Shown in pieces: positions 8,000 to 14,742 of a DNA stretch of 17,308 nucleotides (position 1 is its first letter; each line of letters opens with the position of its first letter). A program made the position numbers and the translations under genes. The stretch is from positions 5,817 to 23,124 of the forward strand of contig DIVG01000055.1 in NCBI GenBank assembly GCA_002422425.1, written 5' to 3'. The notes under the pieces are model-generated. The model saw only the letters and a program-made list of their open reading frames with translations, was not told where the DNA came from and did no database searches. This stretch comes from Akkermansiaceae bacterium UBA6138 (GTDB lineage: Bacteria; Verrucomicrobiota; Verrucomicrobiia; Verrucomicrobiales; DEV007).

Positions 8000-9562
8000 A
8001 TGGACCCCTCGCCACTCGAATCCCTGAACGACCCCGGCCTTTTTCCGGATAGTGGCGGAGACGTGGAGGTAGTGCAGACGCATCTCTCGGTGGTTTGTCT
8101 CGCAGGGGATTTTGCCTACAAATTCAAGAAGTCGATTTACCTGCCCTTTGCCGACTTCTCCACACTCGAGCAGCGGCACCACTTCTGTGACGAGGAACTG
8201 CGACTCAATCGTCGTCTCTGTCCCGATGTCTATCTCGACGTGTTGCCCTTGCGACGCGATGCTGCCGGGAATCTTCGACTCGGGGAAGGGGAGGGCGAGG
8301 TCATCGATTACACGCTGCGGATGCGGCGTCTCCCCGCCGACCGCATGCTCGATGTGATGTTGGGGGAAAATCGCGTCACCGGGTCAGACATTCGCGAAAT
8401 CGCCCGACGCATCGTTGCCTTTCATGCGACGGCACCGCGCGGTGAGGAAATCCTTGCCTGGGGTGATCCGAACAGACTCCGCGAATTCGCCCTCGCGAAC
8501 TTCGAAGAAACCGTTTTGGATGCGGGACCTGACAGGGTTATGTCAGGGTCTCTCCACGCGGCGCTCGCCACGCGAACGAAACTCGATTTCGAACGGCATC
8601 TCCCTCTCATGCGCGAGCGAGCCGCGAGTGGTCATGTCGTCGACGGGCACGGGGATCTTCATGCCCGGAACATTTGCCTGACCGATCCCGTCGCGATCTA
8701 CGACTGCATCGAATTCAATCCGGCCTTTCGCTGCGGGGACACCGCGACGGAACATGCCTTTCTGCTGATGGATCTGCGTTTTTGCGGTCACACCGAACTG
8801 GCCGGGGTCTACCGTGACGCTGTCCTCGCGGAAAACGGGGATCGTGAAATGGAGATACTGCTGCCGATGCTGGTGCGATACCGCGCCATGGTGCGGGCCA
8901 AGGTAGCCGCCATCACGGCCCGTGAAAGCGAGTTGCCGCAGGTGGATCAGGCGAAGGCAAGGGAAGAGGCCCGTGCCTACCTGCGACTCGCCGCCGTTTC
9001 GGCGATCGAGGAGAACGGTCCTCTCTGGGTCCTCTTTTGCGGCCTGCCTGCCTCCGGTAAATCCTGCATCGCCGAGGCCCTCGCCGCCTCCTCACGCCGA
9101 GGCTGGCCGGTGCTCTCAAGTGACCGCCTCCGCAAGGAACTCGCCGGGGTCGCCCCGACCGAAAGGCTCCCGGCCGGGTGCTATGAAGATGTCTTTTCCC
9201 GCCGCACTTATGACGAGCTGCGGAGGCGGGCGTCGGAGGAAAGGGGAGTCGTCATCCTCGACGCGAACTTCCGCACCCGTGAGGAGCGGCTCCTCACTCG
9301 CGCTGCCGCACAGGCATCCGGGGCACGAGTGGTGATCCTGCGGGTCGAGACGGACGAGGCGGTGATCTTGCAGCGTCTCGCCGCGCGCTCCGACGATCCC
9401 GCTGCTGTGAGTGACGCGGATCGTGCGGTCTATGAAAAACTAAAGAGCGCGCTCGAGCCTGTCGGGCCACAGGAAGCGGACCTGGTCATTCCAGTCTCGG
9501 GTGACGTTTCGTCGGGGAGAGCGGGCGACGAAATCCTCGCCCGTCTCGCGACCTTCGTATGA
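8000..9562 (+). CDS. Two-domain protein: aminoglycoside-phosphotransferase-like kinase fused to P-loop (AAA_33/zeta-toxin-like) kinase
   Basis: A 520-aa cytoplasmic protein of the COG2187-COG0645 fusion type, full length for that family. The N-terminal half (about 30-310) is protein-kinase-like. DFAYKFKKS (37-45) supplies the ATP-binding Lys, and Glu65 or Glu66 in CDEELRLN is the likely partner. HGDLHARN (217-224) is the catalytic loop with Asp219, and DCIEFN (235-240) is the metal-binding segment. The C-terminal half (about 342-515) is a P-loop kinase. Its Walker A is GLPASGKS (348-355), then a strand VLSSDRLRKE (371-380), and a Walker-B-like strand VVILDANFRTR followed by a lid-region helix. 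ATG 8000 is chosen because it sits 1 nt after the preceding stop; ATG 7973 is in frame but would overlap that gene by 26 nt. Substrates of both halves are unknown in this family; small-molecule phosphorylation is inferred, and antibiotic resistance is not implied. It converges on the next gene with a gap of 9 nt. Confidence 0.85.
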   Translation: MDPSPLESLNDPGLFPDSGGDVEVVQTHLSVVCLAGDFAYKFKKSIYLPFADFSTLEQRHHFCDEELRLNRRLCPDVYLDVLPLRRDAAGNLRLGEGEGEVIDYTLRMRRLPADRMLDVMLGENRVTGSDIREIARRIVAFHATAPRGEEILAWGDPNRLREFALANFEETVLDAGPDRVMSGSLHAALATRTKLDFERHLPLMRERAASGHVVDGHGDLHARNICLTDPVAIYDCIEFNPAFRCGDTATEHAFLLMDLRFCGHTELAGVYRDAVLAENGDREMEILLPMLVRYRAMVRAKVAAITARESELPQVDQAKAREEARAYLRLAAVSAIEENGPLWVLFCGLPASGKSCIAEALAASSRRGWPVLSSDRLRKELAGVAPTERLPAGCYEDVFSRRTYDELRRRASEERGVVILDANFRTREERLLTRAAAQASGARVVILRVETDEAVILQRLAARSDDPAAVSDADRAVYEKLKSALEPVGPQEADLVIPVSGDVSSGRAGDEILARLATFV

Positions 9563-9571
9563 AGAGCGGGC

Positions 9572-10927
9572 TCACTCTTTCAAGATCTCGTCGAGAACCC
9601 GCCCGTCGGTGTCGGGCAGTGAAAGTCCCATGATTCGGGCGAGGGTCGGGGCGACATCGAGATTGCTGACGCGGTCGACGACGGTGCCGGGTTTGATGTC
9701 GGGTCCGTGCGCGATGAAGATACCGTCGAGTTCGGGATCGCTCGCGGGGTAGCCGTGCGTGCCGCCGTAATTCACGGCGGGAACGACGACCTCTTCGCCG
9801 GTGACCTCTTTGCGGAAAGCATAGCCTTCCGAGGCAAAGAGGATGAGATCGCCCATGCCTGTATTTTCATCGGGTGTGGGCATGCCGAGTTCGTGTCCCT
9901 TTTCGCCGTCGATGACTTCGGCAATGCCCTCCATCGTGGAAAACATCTCTCTCAACTGCGGTAGCAATTCGCTGCGGCGGGCCGGGTTCGTGACATAGGC
10001 AAAAGCCATTCCTCCCTGCGCCATGACATAGGCATCACAGGATGAGACGGTCGGTCCGAGACCGCGGGCGAGTCCCGCCTTTTTCAGGGCGACGTTGGGT
10101 TGGACAAATTTCGTGACCTTTTTAAACCCGTGATCGGTGGCAACGACGATAGTCGTCTTTTCGCGCAGTCCGCTGCGATCGACCGCGTCGATGAGGTCAC
10201 CGAGGAGACGGTCGGCAAGTTCCAGCGCGGTGAAGCCGGGACCGCTGCGGGGGCCGTGCATGTGATGGGTGTAGTCAGTGTTAAGGGTGTGGTAAAGGAG
10301 CAGGTTGGGCCGATGGGTCTCGAACAGGTGGATGGCGGCGCGGGTCCACATGGAATCGAGAAAGGGGACGCCCTTGCGGTTCGGCCCCATCTGCATCCAG
10401 CCGATTTCCTCTTCCGTCGCGACACCGGCGGCGATCATCTCTTTGACGACGGCGTCGTCGGGTTTGGGTAACTCGGCAAAGCTCCAGTTGATCGTGCCGG
10501 GGTTCGTGATCGCGACCCAATCGGACTCCGCCGTGGTAAGACCGGCCTGATGGGCGACGTCGTAGAGGGTCGGGACGAAGACCATGCGCGACTTGTCGGC
10601 CCACTGTTCGATCACGGGCGGAACGCCGTCTTTTCTCACGAGGAGCCCGTTGAAAAGGACGCCGTGTTTTCGCGGTTCCACGCCCGTGACGAGGGTCGTG
10701 TGATTGATCCAGGTGATCGAGGGATTGCTCACGGTGAGAGCCTTCGCCGAGGCTCCGCCGGCGGCGAGTTGGCGGAGATTTGGCACCATCAGCGTCGGGT
10801 CGTGCCAGAGGTAGGCGGGAAAGCCGTCAATGCTCACGAGGATGACGTGCCGGTCCTTTGCCGGCTCGGCGCGGGACAGAGTCGGGAGGGAAAGGAGAAG
10901 AGCGAGAAGCGGTATCAATCGAGTCAT
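9572..10927 (-). CDS. Secreted alkaline-phosphatase-superfamily protein (type I phosphodiesterase/nucleotide pyrophosphatase)
   Basis: Hydrolyses phosphodiester or phosphomonoester bonds with two metal ions; 451 aa. The N-terminus MTRLIPLLALLLSLPTLSRA is a Sec signal peptide (cleavage near Ala20), placing the enzyme in the periplasm or outside. The metal and nucleophile set of the NPP family can be followed. Asp34 lies in VSIDGF. The nucleophile Thr72 lies in ITWINH, with Asn75 placed as in the usual TFPN motif. Asp218 and His222 lie in NTDYTHHMHGP, Asp265-His266 in VATDHG, and His391 in GGTHGYP. All six metal ligands therefore seem present and the enzyme should be active. Substrate is not readable from sequence: nucleotides, phosphonates or lipid head groups are all possible. 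Its start is 100 bp from the divergent ceramidase-like gene, and its stop lies 9 nt from the convergent kinase gene. Confidence 0.9.
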   Translation of the reverse strand: MTRLIPLLALLLSLPTLSRAEPAKDRHVILVSIDGFPAYLWHDPTLMVPNLRQLAAGGASAKALTVSNPSITWINHTTLVTGVEPRKHGVLFNGLLVRKDGVPPVIEQWADKSRMVFVPTLYDVAHQAGLTTAESDWVAITNPGTINWSFAELPKPDDAVVKEMIAAGVATEEEIGWMQMGPNRKGVPFLDSMWTRAAIHLFETHRPNLLLYHTLNTDYTHHMHGPRSGPGFTALELADRLLGDLIDAVDRSGLREKTTIVVATDHGFKKVTKFVQPNVALKKAGLARGLGPTVSSCDAYVMAQGGMAFAYVTNPARRSELLPQLREMFSTMEGIAEVIDGEKGHELGMPTPDENTGMGDLILFASEGYAFRKEVTGEEVVVPAVNYGGTHGYPASDPELDGIFIAHGPDIKPGTVVDRVSNLDVAPTLARIMGLSLPDTDGRVLDEILKE

Positions 10928-11027
10928 GCGAGGCAGGATAGATCAAACGGCAGACGCTCGTCCCGCGTTCTCTTCGCCTCGTTCACGTTACTTGCGGCGG
11001 GCTCGGGCGAGGCGGCATCATGCCAGG

Positions 11028-12374
11028 GTGAACCGACTCCTTTTTCTTGTTTTCGTTTTTTTTTCCTCCCCGCTACCGGCCGCGTGGGAGGCCGGTCTCG
11101 CCCGCGTCGAGATCACGCCGACCGAATCGGTTCCGCTCGCCGGTTACGGCGGGAAAACGCGGATGTCCGACCGGGTCGATCATGCGATCTGGCTCAAGGC
11201 GCTCGCCCTGCGCGAAGGGAGCGGCAAGGTCTCGGTCATGGTGACCGCCGATCTCGTCGGGCTGAGTGACCGCATGATCACCCGCATTGCCGGAGTCGCG
11301 CGGGAAAAGCACGGACTCGAAAGAGAACGACTCATCCTCAATACCTCGCACAATCACAGTTGTCCGGTGACGGAGGATGTGCTCTGGCTCTACTACGAAT
11401 TCGCCCCGGAAGAAGCCGCTGCGAAGGATCGCTACACGGAGCAAGTCTATCGTGCCTACGAGGAGGTCATCGCCGCCGCCATTGCCGACCTTGCTCCGGC
11501 GGAGCTCTCCTATGAACTCGGTCTCGCCGGGGTCGCGGTGAACCGTCGCCGCGCGCGCGGGCCGGAAAGCCGTTCCCTGCCCGGTCCGGTCGATCAGGAT
11601 GTGCCGGTGCTGGCGGTGCGGTCGGGCGAAAAGCTGCGCGGGATCGTGTTCGGCTACTCCTGTCACACGACCGCGCTCGGCGGCCTGAGCCTGAACGGAG
11701 ACTACGCCGGCTATGCCCAGATCGAGCTGGAAAAAACGAATCCCGGTGCGGTTGCGATGTTCGTGCAGAACTGCGGCGGCGATGCGAATCCGCTTCCCCG
11801 CATCCGGGGGCGCGACGAAGAGGCGTTAACCCTCGCGGCGCGCTACGGAGCCATCCTCGCCGAGGCGGTCAATCAGGTGCTCGCGGGAAATATGGTGCCT
11901 TTGTCAGGGACTCTCCGCGTCGCGATGGGCGAGGCGATGCTGGATCTCGAGCCCGGCCTGCCGCTCGCGGAACTGAAAGAGCGCGTGCCGAATCTGAACG
12001 GGATGCACCGGCGGGAGTTCGAACATTTCATTCGTCAGCACGAAAGCGGCGAGGGGCCGCCCGGTTCGCTCCGCTATCCTGTGCAGGTCTGGCGATTTGG
12101 AAAAGAGCTCACCTTCATCGCTCTCACCGGCGAGACGGTGGTGGATTATTCGCTGAAGTGTAAAGAGACTTACGGCTGGAACACGACCTGGGTGAGCGGC
12201 TACAACAATGATCTCTTCTGCTACGTGCCGTCGCGGCGTGTCCTCGAAGAAGGCGGTTACGAGGGCACCCTCGGGATGTGGGAATACGGGCATCGTGCGC
12301 CATTTACCACGACGGTCGAGGACCGGATCACGACCCTGGTGCATGATCTGATCGGCGAAGTATCGGGGGAGTGA
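11028..12374 (+). CDS. Secreted neutral/alkaline ceramidase-like protein, catalytic domain only
   Basis: Member of the neutral/alkaline non-lysosomal ceramidase N-terminal domain family; 448 aa from the proposed GTG start. That start directly precedes a signal peptide (NRLLFLVFVFFSSPLPAAW); the frame is open further upstream to ATG 10830, but that part is Arg-rich, unlike a protein start, and overlaps the divergent gene. Family zinc-site motifs are visible: NTSHNHSCP, YSCHTTALGG followed by NGDYAG, TGETVVDYS, and GYNNDLFCYVP. The nucleophile motif of characterised ceramidases (GDVSPN) reads GDANPL here, so the Ser is replaced by Asn254. The C-terminal domain of full-length neutral ceramidases is also absent (about 450 versus more than 640 aa). 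Such short homologues are common in Planctomycetes and Verrucomicrobia and are of unproven function. A run of nine T (11056-11064) lies in the signal-peptide codons. Amide hydrolysis is possible but should not be assumed. Confidence 0.85.
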   Translation: MNRLLFLVFVFFSSPLPAAWEAGLARVEITPTESVPLAGYGGKTRMSDRVDHAIWLKALALREGSGKVSVMVTADLVGLSDRMITRIAGVAREKHGLERERLILNTSHNHSCPVTEDVLWLYYEFAPEEAAAKDRYTEQVYRAYEEVIAAAIADLAPAELSYELGLAGVAVNRRRARGPESRSLPGPVDQDVPVLAVRSGEKLRGIVFGYSCHTTALGGLSLNGDYAGYAQIELEKTNPGAVAMFVQNCGGDANPLPRIRGRDEEALTLAARYGAILAEAVNQVLAGNMVPLSGTLRVAMGEAMLDLEPGLPLAELKERVPNLNGMHRREFEHFIRQHESGEGPPGSLRYPVQVWRFGKELTFIALTGETVVDYSLKCKETYGWNTTWVSGYNNDLFCYVPSRRVLEEGGYEGTLGMWEYGHRAPFTTTVEDRITTLVHDLIGEVSGE

Positions 12375-12383
12375 GCCCGGACT

Positions 12384-13007
12384 TTACTCCATTTCGTCGT
12401 CTTCACGGACCCTGAGCGATCCACTTTCCCCTGGAAACTCGACCCCTTCGTAGAGATCGGCGAGGGCGAGGGAGACGCCGGCTTCGGGTAGGTCGATAAC
12501 CGCGTCGAGACCGAGGGCAAGTTCGCGTTGGAACTGTCCGTCGGGCGAACGACGAAAGAGTTGAACGACCGCTTCATCTGATTCCGCGACGAGATAAACG
12601 CCGAGGGTCGGAATGGTCAAATAGCCGTCCTTTTTCTCACCGAGATCGATGCGACGGGTGGAAGGCGAGGCGACTTCGAGAATGATGACGGGAGCGTCCT
12701 GATACGAGTCGTCCGCAGGATTCGGATGGCAGACGACGGAAACGTCGGGGTAATAAAAGCGCGTATCGGAAAGCTGGCGAATGCGGACCTTGGTGTCGCT
12801 GTTGCAAGGCTGACAGGGACGGCCGCGGAGTTGAGAGTGAAGAGCCGCAAACCCATTTCCGGCGATGCGATTGTGGCGGTTGCGAGCCCCGGCCATAGCG
12901 TAAACGACACCGTCACGATACTCCCGTTTAAACGGGGACAATTCCTCTTTCGCCAGGTATTCCTCAACGGTAACAAATTCCCATTTCTCCACGGCCGACA
13001 TACGCAC
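12384..13007 (-). CDS. Uma2-family (DUF820) PD-(D/E)XK nuclease-like protein
   Basis: Small (207 aa) putative endonuclease of the Uma2/DUF820 family, which is expanded in cyanobacteria and PVC bacteria; its biological role is unknown. Core motifs are complete: KREYRDGVVYAMAG (27-40), HNRIAGN (45-51), YYPDVSV with Asp88, IILEVASPSTRRIDLGEKK with Glu111, and Lys125/Lys126. Asp88, Glu111 and a following Lys fit the PD-(D/E)XK catalytic set. GTG 13007 is preferred over ATG 13001 because a perfect GGAGG lies 6 nt before it, against 12 nt before the ATG. The gene is a single unit facing away from the DUF1080-ThuA operon and converging on the ceramidase-like gene with a 9-nt gap. No recognisable antitoxin, methylase or transposase accompanies it. 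It may be a recent acquisition, since it alone has a strong ribosome binding site. Confidence 0.88.
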   Translation of the reverse strand: MRMSAVEKWEFVTVEEYLAKEELSPFKREYRDGVVYAMAGARNRHNRIAGNGFAALHSQLRGRPCQPCNSDTKVRIRQLSDTRFYYPDVSVVCHPNPADDSYQDAPVIILEVASPSTRRIDLGEKKDGYLTIPTLGVYLVAESDEAVVQLFRRSPDGQFQRELALGLDAVIDLPEAGVSLALADLYEGVEFPGESGSLRVREDDEME

Positions 13008-13013
13008 AGATTA

Positions 13014-13018
13014 CCTCC
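13014..13018 (-). promoter_or_regulatory. Shine-Dalgarno sequence of the Uma2 gene
   Basis: GGAGG on the minus strand ends 6 nt before GTG 13007, so it decides the start codon. It lies next to a perfect 8-bp palindrome CTCCGGAG (13015-13022). An upstream GGAG/CTCC pair (13030-13019 in minus-strand direction) could fold, so some occlusion of the site is possible. It is the only strong Shine-Dalgarno I see before a gene in this window. Confidence 0.6.
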
Positions 13019-13086
13019 GGAGTGAGCTCCCCGCAAGCCCACGGTCACTGCGTCTCACTCGAGCGGCTTTGCGCCTGAATGCGTTA

Positions 13087-13115
13087 TTGAGAGAGGGCGC
13101 GAGAGCGGTTATGAT
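13087..13115 (+). promoter_or_regulatory. Sigma-70-type promoter for the DUF1080-ThuA/SDR operon
   Basis: TTGAGA at 13087-13092 (5 of 6 to TTGACA) is separated by exactly 17 nt from TATGAT at 13110-13115 (5 of 6 to TATAAT). Transcription would start near 13122 and give a leader of about 29 nt before ATG 13151. It lies in the 143-bp gap between the divergent Uma2 gene and the operon, where a promoter is required. This is the best housekeeping-type promoter in the window; no operator is evident next to it. Confidence 0.55.
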
Positions 13116-13150
13116 GTCGGAATTCAAACCCCACCCCGAAACCTGATTCC

Positions 13151-14737
13151 ATGACCTCGCGAACATTTTTTCCCCTCCTTGCCGCCGGTGCTGTTGCGAC
13201 GGTGCTCGCCGCGGCACTCGTCCTGCCCGTCGCCCAGGAAACCCCACCGGCGAAGCAGCAGGAAAAGGCGACGATGAAAGATGAGTTTGTCTCCCTCTTC
13301 GACGGCGTGAGTCTGGCCGGATGGGAGGGCGAAGCAGCGCTCTGGCGGGTCGAGGACGGTGCCATCACCGGCGAGACGAGGGCGGAGGCTCCGGTGGAAT
13401 ACAACACCTTCCTGAAATGGAAAGACGGCGAGGTTGATGATTTTGAGCTCGTCCTCGAGTATCGCATTTTTTCCGGCAACTCGGGTATCCAGGTCCGCAG
13501 TTTCGCCCTCGACAAGCCGAACGCGATCGGCGGCTATCAGGCCGATATCGATGCAGGGGGGCAATGGTCGGGGACAAACTACGGCGAGCAGTTTCGCGGT
13601 GTCCTCGCGAAGCGCGGGGAGAAGACGATCATCAACGAAGAAGGCAAAGCGGAGGTCACCGGCAGCCTCGGGGATCCCGCCGAACTGGCGAAGGTGATCA
13701 AAGCGGATGACTGGAACACCTACCGCATCGTCGCACAGGGCAACAAGATCGTCTGCGAGATCAACGGCACGACGATGTCCGAGATCGTCGACGAGGACAA
13801 GGATGTCCGCCGTCGCGCCGGATTGCTTGCCTTCCAGTTGCACAAAGGCCCCCCGATGAAGGTCCAGTTCCGCAACATCAAGCTGAAGCGACTCCCTCTC
13901 GGCGATCTGAAAAAGGTCGTCTACGTTGCCGGACGCCCGAGCCACCCGCCGCGCATGCACGAGCACAACGCCGGTGCCCTGCTCGCGCAGAAGCTCCTCA
14001 ACACTCACCACGGAGACAAGGTCCACGTCACGACCTACCTCAGCGGCTGGCCCAATGACAAGAGCGCCTTTCAAAATGCCGACGCTCTCGTGATCCAGTC
14101 CGATGGAGGGTCGGGGCATCCCGCCTACTGGCACCTGCGCCAGATCGACTACCTGCGCGAGCAGGGCGTCGGGGTGGGCATGATCCACTACGCCGTCGAG
14201 ATGACGCCGGGAGAGTCCAATGACACCCTCATCGCTGCGACGGGGGGGGCCTTCGAGGTCAACTACTCGGTCAATCCGCACTGGGACGGCGCCTTCGAAA
14301 CCCTGCCCGGTCATCCGGTGGCGCGCGGGGTGAAGCCTTTCACGATTCGCGACGAGTGGTATTTCAACATGCGCTTCATCAAGGACATGGAGGGAGTCAC
14401 TCCGATTCTCTCGGCGATCCCGCCGGATGACACGATGTCGCGTCCCGACGGGCGTCACTCGGGGAATCCCGAGGTGCGGAAAATGGTCGCGGAGAAACAG
14501 CCGCAGCACCTCTGCTGGGTCGTGGAGCGTCCCGAGGGGGGGCGCGGTTTCGGATTCACCGGGCTCCATTTTCACGACAACTGGGGGCACGAAGAATTCC
14601 GCAAGACGGTCCTCAACGCGATCTGCTGGATCGCCGGAGCCGAGATCCCCGCCGAGGGCATCGTGACTCCGGCGCTGACGCAGGCGGACCTCGACGCCAA
14701 TCTCGATCCGAAGCCGCAGCCCAAACCAAAGCCGTAG
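13151..14737 (+). CDS. Secreted DUF1080 (3-keto-disaccharide hydrolase-like) - ThuA-like fusion protein
   Basis: A 528-aa two-domain protein with an N-terminal signal peptide or anchor (MTSRTFFPLLAAGAVATVLA, hydrophobic to about residue 28), followed by a polar linker to about 43. The first domain (about 47-247) is DUF1080/PF06439, a concanavalin-like beta-sandwich. It opens with FVSLFDGVSLAGWEG, contains NSGIQVRS (110-117), GGYQADIDAG (127-136) and DDWNTYRI (186-193), and ends VQFRNIKLKRL. Characterised DUF1080 proteins act on 3-keto-glycosides (hydrolase, lyase or hydratase). The second domain (about 255-505) is ThuA-like: VVYVAGRPSHPPRMHEHNAG, then ADALVIQSDGG and FGFTGLHFHDNWGHEEFRK. ThuA is linked to trehalose/3-keto-sugar use in rhizobia. 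The tail is Pro/Lys-rich (PKPQPKPKP). It heads an operon with an SDR gene 5 nt downstream. An 8-G tract (14242-14249) lies in the ThuA part. A role in extracytoplasmic keto-sugar or glycoside breakdown is inferred. Confidence 0.9.
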   Translation: MTSRTFFPLLAAGAVATVLAAALVLPVAQETPPAKQQEKATMKDEFVSLFDGVSLAGWEGEAALWRVEDGAITGETRAEAPVEYNTFLKWKDGEVDDFELVLEYRIFSGNSGIQVRSFALDKPNAIGGYQADIDAGGQWSGTNYGEQFRGVLAKRGEKTIINEEGKAEVTGSLGDPAELAKVIKADDWNTYRIVAQGNKIVCEINGTTMSEIVDEDKDVRRRAGLLAFQLHKGPPMKVQFRNIKLKRLPLGDLKKVVYVAGRPSHPPRMHEHNAGALLAQKLLNTHHGDKVHVTTYLSGWPNDKSAFQNADALVIQSDGGSGHPAYWHLRQIDYLREQGVGVGMIHYAVEMTPGESNDTLIAATGGAFEVNYSVNPHWDGAFETLPGHPVARGVKPFTIRDEWYFNMRFIKDMEGVTPILSAIPPDDTMSRPDGRHSGNPEVRKMVAEKQPQHLCWVVERPEGGRGFGFTGLHFHDNWGHEEFRKTVLNAICWIAGAEIPAEGIVTPALTQADLDANLDPKPQPKPKP

Positions 14738-14742
14738 GCCTG

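Noticed and set aside
8000..9562. Aminoglycoside resistance or zeta-toxin function for the two-domain kinase.
   Set aside because: The folds match, but this fusion family is a chromosomal housekeeping-type group of unknown substrate, there is no antitoxin gene, and nothing in the context indicates drug resistance.
10830..11027. A longer ceramidase-like protein starting at ATG 10830.
   Set aside because: It would overlap the divergent phosphodiesterase start and add an Arg-rich segment before the signal peptide at GTG 11028.
12384..13007. Uma2 gene as part of a defence or toxin-antitoxin system.
   Set aside because: No partner gene (antitoxin, methylase, helicase, recombinase) lies beside it; it is a lone gene between unrelated units.
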